A DNA stretch of 64,000 nt from Amborella trichopoda. Its lineage: Eukaryota > Streptophyta > Magnoliopsida > Amborellales > Amborellaceae. A model generated the notes under the pieces. That model had not been told where the DNA came from. It made no database searches and saw nothing but the letters and a program-made list of their open reading frames with translations. Shown piece by piece: positions 26,201 to 38,200 of the stretch; position 1 is the stretch's first letter, and each line of letters starts with the position of its first letter. The stretch is from assembly GCF_000471905.2 (NCBI RefSeq), contig NW_006500353.1, forward strand, positions 2,126,918 to 2,190,917. Reading direction: 5' to 3'. The position numbers and the translations under genes are program-made.

Positions 26201-29200
26201 TGTACTTTCAATGTATGTTCGAGGTTACTCGCTTCTGCTCATGTGATGGATATGATTCATTTGAGAACACAAAAGAATGGTGTTTACACTAGCATATTAT
26301 CTCTCAACTTCACATAGAAATCAGCATATGCTGAGTTCACTCTTTTAAGTAGGTAAACAAGGAGTTGGTTGGCTTATAAATTCTTTAGTTGCTATTTCAT
26401 CCCTCAATTGTTTTGCATGGTTAGATGCCTTTTCAGGAGCTTTTTACCGAATGCCCCTATCACTGTGCTTTTTAAGTGGCTTTCGAGTAAGACTTTAAAA
26501 GCCAAAAAATGTGGGGTTCCATTGTCATGCTTGACAATCCCACACACAATCCCACACCAGGCTTCTCTTATAAGGTTCTCTATACAATACACAGGTGAGC
26601 TATCCACCATCCCCTCTCAAGCTGAATGTTGGAGTTGTGAACAGTTGTATGTCATGGTGAACATTTATGTGGTTCCATGGTTCATCCCTGCCTTTGTCTT
26701 CAGAAGGAGCAGTGGATGGCCTTCCAACGTATTGTATAGCCTGCATATCATGATCATGATATCGGATATACTTTCCCTGTGTGTTATATCCTCAAATATG
26801 AATGGCCAGGTGCATAGAATTAGCCATTAGTGGAAAGTTAGGTATTAAACATCATGTGTTAATATGCTGAGGTCAATGGAACTCCCAATGCTCCAGAAGT
26901 CTTTGGTTTCATTCCATTTTCTTACTTTATTTTGCTTATCTCTGTCTTCTAGGTTACTGTCATAAACAAACTAATACCCCTTCTGAAACAGTAGACACAA
27001 GACAACCAATCGTCTCGGTTGGTGGGGTGCGTGGATGATGAAACTAGATACCACAAGTGCTCTACTCCTACTGATTTGTGGGATTATGTGATAGATGACA
27101 AAAAATTTTAAAGTATTGCGATAACAACTGTAACAAAGTGACAGAAAAAAAAAAAAAGTTTACAAAAGCTGCTCATAGCAACAACTGCTGTAACAATAGT
27201 AATGATGACGATGATGACAGTGATGATGATGATGATAACAATAATGATGATGACGATGATGCTGATGATACTAATAATAATAATAATAATAGGTGATTGT
27301 GTTCCTCTTCTCATTTCAAGGCTACCTTTAGAATTATGTTACTTAGCCATTCTTGTTTCAATGTTCTATTCAGGCTTACCTAGCTTCTGCTTATTTTAGG
27401 TTGGTATGGTTATTGAGAATGCTAATTTACTTTTTACATTTGCTTTCCTCAATTTGTAATCATGGGATATAAAGATTATTTATACTTCTCTGACAAATGT
27501 TTACCTGTTAATAACCTTTGGACCTTCATCTGCAGATCTGCTATCCGTCAACGACGTAATCCAAAGGAAAGTTCAGATTTGACAAGTATCCAGGAGCTGC
27601 TTGAAGAGATTGATGCTAACACTCATGCAGGTATTTTAGAGGTCCTATTTATGTCATTTTAGTGGTATGGTCATTTTTTGTTAAAGTGTGCAAACTACTT
27701 TACAATTTCTTGTTTATCGAGGTGGTCTTTTGTAGGTCTCCTTGAAATTGTAAAACAATGTACATATATTGGAATGGCTGACAATGTCTTGGCTTTGCTT
27801 CAACACAATACACGTCTTTACCTTGTGAATGTCGTGAAGCTGAGGTATGATCACTGTTTATATCTATTTGTTACATTTTTTGCATTTGTTACTATAAATT
27901 ATAATGAACCATTATAGTTGATCATCTTTTGTGTGATTGATTGGTTTGTGCTCTAATGTTTTCTCACAGCGATAAGAGTTATGGATGTGACTAGATGATA
28001 ATGTGTAGCTTTAGCTTTTACTTTTACAAATTTATGGTACATGCTCCTATAGACCTCTAAGCATATGAATAAGCCAATCTGAACAAAAATTTTGACTACA
28101 CAAACTGAAGGAAATGCCTGCACAGAAATTCTGGTGGACAAAAATTTTAAGTCGTCCTCAGCTCCTCTCTAATTAAAGCTACTGGCACCTACTCAAGCTA
28201 GTTGGTCGGCTCTATCCATAGATCCCCTCCTAAATATGTTCAAAGCAAACTTTGATGGTTTCTGTCTTCTCTCTCTGAAATTTCTTTAAATATTTCATCA
28301 AGTCTCTGAGGATAGCTTTCCCCTGCTAAGACCAAGAAATTGTTTGTGCAGAGCCTCATTTTTTCATCCTGCTAAGACTATTTAACAATGCTTTTGCAAT
28401 TTTTTCAGATGCACCTATGTTACTAATAGGTCCTAAGAAGGAAAGGAGCTCTTCATGACTAGCATTTCTGAATAGACCATATATATACCTGCTGGGCCAT
28501 TGTTGCCCCTAGACATCCCATTGAACTTGAGTTTATGGTTCCAATGAGGGGTTGGTGCCAACTGTTCAAGTGCTGGTCTCTCTTACTCCAAGCAACAGGT
28601 TCCACTGGTGGTATAATTCGGTATTTGGGTGGTTCCAGATCTCTCTTTTTTCTGCAGCCTACAAAGTCGTGAGAACCATAGTTGCTTTTTTCTGCAGCCT
28701 ACAAAGTCGTGAGAACCATAGTTGCTTTGAGCAGGAGTAGGGGCGGGGCGGGGCGGGGTGGGGTGGGGCGGGGCCGGGCGGGGGAGGGGGAGGGGGAGGG
28801 GGAGGGGGAGGGGCCGGGGCCGGGGCCGGGGGCGATTGATTGACAAATGCAAGAAGCTCCCTTGGTCGAGAAAGCATTCCATACAAATTTTTAATTAATA
28901 AATTATTTTTTAAAATAGAAATTTTATGAAAAGCTAAAACATTCAATTATCCGACAAATAATAATAAAAATGGGCACAAAAAAGTAAAAAGTAGTTATTT
29001 GTTAATTATAATTTTGTAGTTTATGTAAAATACAAAAAAAAAGAAAATTATGATGAGGCATGTAGGGATAACTGACAACAATACAAGGGAGCTATCTTTT
29101 TTGTTAATAAAAATCACCTTCATTTATAATTTCACACGTTACAACATCCAAAAGAATAGTAAGCTGCTTTTTTTGCTGTTTTACACTTAACAACATCAAA

Positions 29201-32200
29201 AAGCTTGAGAAATAGAGAGTATGGTAGCTAGCAATGAAGATCCAAATGAATCATCTTCATGGCCTCTTTTTGCCCTTTGAGTGGCTAGGAGCGATCCCTA
29301 GAAGGTGGGATCTCGATACCATGGAGATTGTTATCCAGAAATGTTGGAGCAGGATCGACACCTAAGTTGATAGATCCTAGTAACTATGGTGAGAACTCTT
29401 ATTTGTTGCCAATGGTCAAATCTTTTAGTGAAAAGCCCTTGAAAGTTTGTGTGTTCTGTCCCAACCATATTGACCACAGAACTTCCAAAATGCATAATCT
29501 CCAAATTAGCGTACCAGAATTGGGGATGGCTGATGAAAGTCATTACCAAAATTCGTCGTCTGCTGCTGCTGGTGTGACCAGGAAAACCTGAAGAGGTTGA
29601 TAAAAGTATCTCAGATCAACCAACTAAACTTACAGTGGAGGAGGAGATAGGAGGTTGCAAAATATGCACATGTTTTGCAATGGAATATCCCTGTTATAAA
29701 TGTGATTTACAGTGAGCTTTGTCAATTATGGAAAGCCATCCAAGCTTGGTTTTTTGGAATTGGGGGAGTTACCATACTAATCTGGCTTAGCTGTATCAGA
29801 ATAGTGTGGATTCGGTCAGTGACTGCTTGGTCCTGCAAATTATCTTGTTTGAACGTCTTTGTGGGATGTAGGTCTTTTCTGAGTCTCCTAAGTATTATTA
29901 GGTCTTGAATCTTCTCTATGAGGTGCTTCTAAAAGTTGGTTTCCACATTGACCTGCAATAATGGGCCTCATGCCCATTTTAGAAACGGACAATCAAGTAA
30001 CATTCATGCATTTCTTTCTGTAACAGTCATGCATTTTTTGCTGTAACATTCATATTGGTTCAAGGGAAATTTCTGCTCTCAGGCCATGGGCTGGCGGGGT
30101 GAGCACCTCAATTGAGGCGTGAGGCACCCATCTAGGCCCTGGCCACCTTGGGGAGCTCCTCATCCTAGGCAGGGCACCTAAGCCCTTTCCCCCCTTGAGA
30201 AAAAGGCTAAATGTTGGTCCTATTGCATTTTCAAAATTTGCTGCCCCTCACATGACAATCTGCATCACTTGAATTCATGTTTATTGCCAAAAAAAAACAA
30301 AATCCTAACCATATGCACATGTAACCATGCCCAAAAGCAAAACTAGTTATTTAGCATCATGGTTGTGACTATGTTTTAATATGCTTGTAGCTAACTATTG
30401 TCACAAACATATGCTTTAGATATATTGACTGGGTAAAACGGAATCCGATTATGAAATTCACTATTAAAAATTTTAACCTCAAATCGCCACTAGAGGTCCT
30501 GAATTGCTGGAGTCCTTTTAACTTTGTTGTTTGAACTTGAAGTTATTACATTTGGATAATACTTAAATGTTCTAAGACAATTTAAGAAATGGGTTTGTTC
30601 TCTTCTTATGATATAGGTATGCCCATTATAAACCCCTAATCAAAACGAGGATGAATTTTCTAGCTGTTGAAAAATGAGAGGCTTTAAAGAAAATAATAAT
30701 GAAATAAAACATTTGGATAACGAAGTTGCTGCACACTTAGGAGAAATGAGCTTTTGGAAGCTACAATTGCTACATTCGTAGATAGACATAGATGTGCAAC
30801 AATTCTTTGTGAGAGGAGCATTGGTTTGCAACATGAAACTCTATATTAAATCTCCTATTTACAGAACATAACTATAGTGAGACACTAGATCACAAAATAC
30901 ATTATGTGTGTTTGATTCCTCAGCAGGTTTTTCCTTATAGTTAGTACTTCTACCATGGGTAGTTGTTCCAGGCTCCATGTTTTCTTGTGAATTTTTTTTT
31001 TCCTTTTTATTTCAGGATTTAATCTGTTGCTTTAGTTGTTTCCATCCATTTCATTAAAATTGAAAGTATTTGTGTTAAAGAGTATTAACAGTTCGTGTTA
31101 TTAGTTATATGCTCATTTCTTCTTCTGGTTAACTGATCTTGATTTAAGTACTGAACTGTCCTGTTTGTGTGATGCAACAAGCATTGGCGACTTTCTAACA
31201 TTCTTTAATGCATATTTGCAGCTTTATTACTCTTGTTGTTTCCATTGCTGTGACTAAGCTCATTGGTCCCATGGCCTCAGCTATGTTTTGGGGACCTTGG
31301 TCTTGTGCCTTGTATTAATGATCCCCTTACATTTTTCTTAAATTTTTTTTTTATTGCAGCAAAGAACTCATGTATCAGCATGCTCTACGACGGTTTTCTC
31401 ATTTCAATGCCATACAACTTAGCAATCCTGCCCCTCTATATGAATTACTTATGATGGCACTTGAAGAAGATGAACTGGCATGTGAGGGTGATGGCCCCAA
31501 AGAGGAAATTGCACGAGTAAATTTACCTTCAAAAACTGGATTTGTTTCTTAATTTAAAATGTTGCTTTCGTTTCCTTTATTAGTACGTGTTTTTTTGTTC
31601 TTAGTTCCTATTTATGGTTGTTATTGTTTTGGCATTAAGTTGAATATGTGTTGAACCTTTTCATTATCCTATGCCAATAGATGCGCACATGTATTGTAGG
31701 GTTGGACCTGAATTATTTGCAATTACATCTACTATTTTTTTTGATAAATGCAATTACATCTACTTGTATTGCAAAATGAGTTTCATATGAATTGTTGTCC
31801 CCTAGGCTGTTTATTCTCTTCATTTTGTTTTATTCGTAGACAAGCATTATCTTAACTTGGTCATTGTGGGTTCTCCAAAGATTTCTATCGGCCTAGTTAA
31901 AAATAAGCTCTGAACAGCCAAATCTTATGGTTTTCCTGTCTTTTTGTTGGAATATGATCCATGTCCAATAGAATGAAGGACAATGTTTTCACAAGATATC
32001 CATCTGCCTAGTTAAAAATAAGTTTCTGTTGCACAACTCTTATGGCCTTCTTCTCTTTGTGTTGGAATTGATCCCTTTCCAATAGAATGAATGACTGTTC
32101 TTTCCTTTCTATTTCTTTTTCTGTGACATTTTCTTTGTAGACGTGGGGACGACACCATCTTATTCCTAATGGAAACGTGCATGATTTCTTTGGTAAGGTT

Positions 32201-35200
32201 CTGATGTTATGCTTTGTCCATAACGACTTATTTGGTGGACATCCAAACCGCATACTTTGTCAATCACACCCATTCCTCACATGCTCTATTTGCTCCTAAT
32301 TGAAGACCAAAGCTCAAAAAAATAAAAAAATAAAAAAGAGAAGAAAATAAATCTTGATCCCACCACTTATTGAAACCAAATCCTTGAAAATTGTTTATTT
32401 GCATTAAAAATTTTGTATTTGTGGGGCATGCTTCAAGCTTTTGATGGTCACAAGATGATTTTTTTTTCTTTTTTTTTTCTTTGAAAGCATGATCATATGC
32501 TATTCCTTCCTCATCCTCTATTCTTATTTGGTCGTAAGCCTATGTTGTTGGCCGTTAAAATTCTAAAGCAAATGCGATCTTACATGTTAGTTGACAGGGT
32601 TTGCACCCCAAACGTAATGGAACTTTCCCTTAAGTGTCATCTCTGTTCCATATTAAGTTCATATTTAATTTGGTTTCCTTCATTGCTAAAGTATTGTACA
32701 ATAATCATCAAGTTCCGGGTGATTCAAAATTTTAATTTTATTTTTTATTTCATGGATGGTTGTATATATTTTTATTTCATGGATGGTTATATATTTTATT
32801 TTTTTTATTTGGGTTAATTTTGGTTAACCTCCAACACTTAGTTTCTATTTTTTATTTTTTATTTTTACTATTCACTAGTTACTATTCATGGGTATTGTTC
32901 ATGGGTTACTATCCACATAGATATTTATGAAATTTGTTATATTTTTAGGGGTATTTTAGAGTATTAAATTGTTTACTTGGATCTTAAATTAATTTTAGGA
33001 TTTCATAGGCTTATAAAAGGTGAGACATCACATTATGAGATGCTTATGTTTGGTATGAATTTTTTATTTTATGAAGGAAGAAAATTCTTCTTCTCTTGAC
33101 TTGATTTACAACCATGCTTTTTCTCCATTATTGCTATTTTTTCTTGTTTGAGGTTTGGAGAAAAGGTGGATTTAATTTCTCACTTTTCCTTCCTTCATCA
33201 AGTGTTATCAAAGCTCGGTTCAAAGACAGTTTGCGATGGCTGGTCATGGAGGTCTTAGCCTTAGGGATTCCAATTTGATTCAATTGTGCAAGGAAATCAT
33301 AAACTTGATGGAGAGGGTTACATAATTGTTTAACAAGAGAGACCGACAACATCATGCCCTGAACAAAGAGGAATCTACAGGGATAGATCCAAATAGTGAG
33401 TGTCTTTATGGAGATTGGCGCGAATCAATGTCTAAGTTTGAGTAGGAATGGACTAATGACGTGTCAACTTACATTGATGGGTTTGATGCGCGATGGCATT
33501 GACCAGGGCATAATTTTGAAGGAGAACTAAGGTCCAATCTTCAATTGGATTCAATATTCTTTGAATCAGTAGATGATCCAATCTTTGATATTGCTCTTAT
33601 CTTTGATAGTGATTGAAGGAGAAGAGCAAGGTTCCAATCTTCAATTGGATTTAATATTCTTTGCATCAGTAGATTGTCCTATCTTTGATAGTGCTCCTAT
33701 CTTGGATAGTGATTCTATTCTTTTAGAAAGAACTAGGTGATCCTATCTTTGATGGTGATCTTATTTTTAATGAACCATTTGATGAAAGTGTAGAACTTAG
33801 AGTTCCTATCTATGACGAAGAACAAGTTGTAGACGACGGTGATTGTCGTCACAATGATGGTAACGACAGCAATAGTGGTGGTGGTGAAGAGGTAAAAAAG
33901 AGGAGGCAATTGAAGGTAACGACTGTAAAGAGCTCTTTTCTCTCACCAATGGTGGGGCTGACTGTTCTTGTTTCCATTTAAAGGATTCATCCCACAAAGG
34001 CAAGCTACTATAGCCAGGTGCACCAAATCCTCAACAACTTGTTTGAGGATATTTTGACCAGGCCTATAACATGTTGGTCCCAGGATCATGCTCCAATATC
34101 AATGTGGAATATTCAGATTGAGAGAGACCTTGTGCTTGGAGGAGGATTCACATTAATGCAATTTCAAAACTTGAGGGCTAGTTCTCTCCAACTAGGGGAA
34201 AATGATGGAGAACATGAGCTGCGTGTTTATTTTTTTTATTAGGTTTAATTATTTAGGAATTATAGTGTGAGGCCTCCAACACTTCATTTCTATCTTTTTA
34301 TTTCCTTTTTTTTTTTTACTATTTGCTAGTTACTTTCATGTTTCCTGTTCACATATACTATTCTAGGGTAATGTTCATGGGTTATTGTTCACATGGGTAT
34401 TTCTGAAGTTTTTTTAATATTGTTAGGCATATTTTAGACGCTTAAATTGTTTACTTGGATCTTAAGTTAATCTTAGGGTTTCATAGGCTTATAAAAGGTT
34501 GAACCTCACAGTATGGGATGCTGATGTTATTTTAATGAATTTTATTTTATGAAAGAAGAAAGTTCTTCTCTTAGCTTCTTTTACAATCATGCTTTTTATC
34601 CATTATTGTTGATTTTTACTTGTCTGAAGTTCGGGAAAAAATGTGGATTTATTCCCACCTTTCCTCCATGCATCATAGATCAAGCCAAATTGGAGTTGAT
34701 TTGAGTAATATTTGCCATAAATATTGCTTATTGGCAAGCTAACTTTGGGTTAGGTCCCATCGAGTCGTTGATGAGGAGCCATTGCACAAATGATCACCTA
34801 GGTTGAAAACTAGTAAGGAATCTATTTTGCACATCGAAATATATGAATTCAGATTGATGTCTTTTTTCAGTAAAAGGTCAAAAGTATTTGTGTGTTGATA
34901 ACTGCTGAAGAGAAACTTGTCAGTATACTTATAAAGATCCCTCTAGAAAGTGGAACAACTGCATGACTGACCAGCACTCGATGCTCTAAAGGAGAATTTT
35001 AGATTGAGGTGAAGTCCTGGAGATGTATATATAACTGGGGGTGTCTTAGATATACGAGGGAGGAATTGAGGATAATTTTCTTGGGTTCCAATATTTCTTC
35101 CCGAAGTACAGAAAGGGAGGGAGGGAGGGAGGGAGATTTTGGAAGGAAGGCAGGAGGGTTTTCCAGGGTGGGAGGTTTTTGGAAGGAGGAACGGAGGTTC

Positions 35201-38200
35201 TGAAATGATAATTGCCTTAGGTTCCAAACTTTCATTACTAGGTGCAGAAAGGGAGGGACGGAGAGAGGGAGGGAGCGGGTCTCTTAAATGATAATCGTTT
35301 AGGTTCCAATCTCTCTTTCCTAAATATAAAAAAGGTACCACCATGAAAATGGGAAAATAATTGTTTTGGGTTGTTGGGGGCCGGGGAAGCCATATTGGAT
35401 TTCTTATTGCTATTCTATTATCTGCAAGTACTATGTTGATATTTTTTGTGTAACAGAAGTTCATTAGAACCTTTGGATGCATCCATTTGTTTTGAGCTTT
35501 TTATTGAAGAGAATTATTGTTGTGTGCTTCAACTTTTAATTCATTGTAAAGGCCAACTTTTAGCGTATTTGTTTCCTCAGTTGTAGCGATCTTGTGATCA
35601 GACATATGTAGAATTGCTCAAAGAAAACGCTGAGTTGCTTCAAGATTATTTCTGTATTCAAATTGATCAAGAAGGAAATCTGCAAAAGCTCCCCGTTGTA
35701 CTTGACCAGCACTCACCTGATATGGATCATCTTCCACAATTTGTGTGCAGCCTGAGTAATGATGTAAGGTTCCTGTTTTTGTAGCCTAGTTAATTTTTTA
35801 TGGTGAAATTCTATGCATTTGTATTCTCCACTTTCTATTTTTGTGATCTTAGTTTTATTGGTTTTTGTTATAGTGCATTTAATATTTCGCAAGCCAACGC
35901 ATGTTTTAGATTTGCTTGTGTTTTGCTTGCACTTAATTTAGCCTCAAGCACATATTCTTAGTTTTGCTGCACAAAATAATATTCTGTTGACAGTGTTCTT
36001 TATTGTTTACTTTCTATAGCTTGATGATTTTTATGGTACCGTGAGAAAACACATTATATATGTAACATACTGGACTTGAGAAAAATATACAGTAAATTCT
36101 AATGACTACGGAGAAAGCATAGTTCTTGAGTCATCATTTCAGCAGATGGTGTTGGCAATAGGATAGACTCATTATCCAGACAGTTCTTACTCCTGGGTCT
36201 TGTTATCTCTACATCTCCATCTCCATCGCCATCATCATCATTTGTGCTGATTAGTGCTCAAAAGAATGATTATTGTCTATGATGTGATCTATTCATTGGT
36301 AAATAGAAAATAAATATGGAAAGTAATTGGTGATTTGGAGGCCCAACCAAAAATGTTTGGCGCTGTTTCATTTCTCCATATTTTGGGTGGTTGAATACGC
36401 AAAAATGTGTGGCGCTGTTTCATTTCTCCATATTTTGGGTGGTTGAATACACAAAAATGTGCAAATCCATCAGATCATGATCCTAAGAAAATAAATATAT
36501 TTGGAGCCCTAAAGTGCTCGTTCTGGAATGCAATCTCAACATGTGATCTGGACCGTCCATTGCAATGGACCTTGGATCTGTTAGGTTTTCACTATTTAGA
36601 AGCTCCTAATCCAAATTTCTAGAATCTTGCGGTGGCTTTCTTGGTGTTTTTATGAGATGGGATACTCATGCTAACTCTACCCAATAAATATAGGTATGGG
36701 ACTTGTACTAAACTAGATACCTTTTTACAAAGGAAGAAGTTTATATAAGGTGTTAACCTTGTACTGTAGAAGTAAGGTGCACTTAAAAACCCATTGACAA
36801 AGGTTGTTTCATCACTTAAAAATTCTCCAATTGATCATCTTGACCTCAATATCTATGGATATGAAAGAAAAAATGAATTTCAAATCCTAAAAATAGTGCA
36901 TCTTGTAACATATTATCTAGACCATCCATTTTCAAGATTTACGAATGCTCATAGATCTGCTAGATTTGCACCACTTTCAGAGCTTTCAATTTTATTATAA
37001 GATGAAAAATAGACTTTTAGGCTATGTGATAGAGTTTTGCCATCGACAATACATCTTTTAATGAGATTTTGAGGTGCACCTTATCATGATTGTTTAAGGG
37101 TTTGAGGTTGACACCTTATACAAACCTCACCTTTTTATAAATGGGAATGTATACAATGAGATCATTTACTTTTGATACAAGGAGGTCACAATCATCATTA
37201 ATCGTTAGATTGAAATCAGGTGGTTGAAGATGTGTCTTTGTTTGGGCACAGTCCAAAATAAAATTTCTTGAATATTGTGAGACTTTCATCTTTTAGATTT
37301 CACATCCTATGATTAAAAGTGATTGTGACCTCTTTGTACCAAAAATCAATTATCTTATAATATACAATCCCTTTATAGATATAGGAAAAATTATTAGTTA
37401 ATTATTTGCATGTCTAAACAAGGCAGCTTACCTGTTAATGGTTCAAAAGCTATTGGTTATCCATCTGTTTCATTAATGTATAAATTTCTTCTGATGATCA
37501 ATTTGCAATATTTCAATTTATTTTGATGTGATTAGTTTTCATTTTGGATTACAATTAATCAAGGTGAGAACTTAAACCTTGTCTTAAATGCATATGAACT
37601 TCTAAACAAATTTTTTGATGATTCTTGATATATATTTGGACGTTATCTTCCCGTGCTGTTCTTGTAAAATATATGTCTAAAACACCAAATTAGCATTGAT
37701 CTTCTTGGGTTTTGAATGCCTCAGCCATGATGTTATGGCCTTTTTTTGTGTAGTTCAGAAAACTTCTATTCAATCCATAACCCTGGGATTTTGACGCCAT
37801 CATGTTCTTAGGTTAATTGGGACACCGAAAAGGAATGCTTTCAAACTATTGCTGCTGTTCTTGGGAACTTCTATGCGATGCATTTGCCTCTGTTGCCCAA
37901 CCCGTCAGGAGATGGCCTCCAATTCTATGAGCAGCAAACTCAGTCCAAGACTATTCGGGGTAAAGGAAGTGAAGTCTTAACTACAGGTTTGGTGGTTCAA
38001 TTTCCATTGTGGTCTACATGACTTTTGAAATGTCTTTAGTACATTATCTTGATTTCTTTTCGACAAATTTCGAATCATTGAAACAACTTATTCAATTGTT
38101 AGAGTGGTGTTTGTTCAGTTGTTTATAATTATGCATGAAGTGTGTTTTTTTATTTTAGTTTGATGTTGTCACCACTATTGGTTTCAATGTATGTTCAAGT

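Larger units (their letters stand above)
27845..31359 (+). other. MLH1 intron 11 (3.5 kb)
   Basis: Contains a 40-bp tandem duplication and a G-rich block (28651-28833). 29.2-29.65 kb is more balanced in composition but has no long frame. 30.08-30.2 kb is a GC-rich stretch with GAGGCG / CTAGGC words reminiscent of hAT subterminal sequence. Nothing else is recognised. Confidence 0.7.
31517..35586 (+). other. MLH1 intron 12 (4.07 kb)
   Basis: Contains a small non-autonomous LTR element (about 32780-34675) and a purine-rich repeat region (35040-35290). The rest is AT-rich. Confidence 0.75.
35764..37811 (+). other. MLH1 intron 13 (2.05 kb)
   Basis: Holds a 52-bp tandem duplication (36350-36453), MITE family A (36739-37124) and MITE family B (37134-37381). 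No coding signal. Confidence 0.8.

Noticed and set aside
26369-26830. 153-aa open frame in MLH1 intron 9
   Set aside because: Composition typical of intron sequence, no domain, lies between two confirmed exons; a minus-strand frame overlaps it equally well.
27108-27399. Ile- and Met-rich open frames on both strands
   Set aside because: Translations of the (GAT)n/(AAT)n microsatellite.
28583-28946. Two minus-strand frames with poly-Pro runs
   Set aside because: Translation of the G-rich block; no other coding evidence.
34943-35482. 179-aa minus-strand open frame rich in Pro and Ser
   Set aside because: It is the complement of the (GGGA)n-rich tandem repeat in MLH1 intron 12; low complexity, no family similarity.
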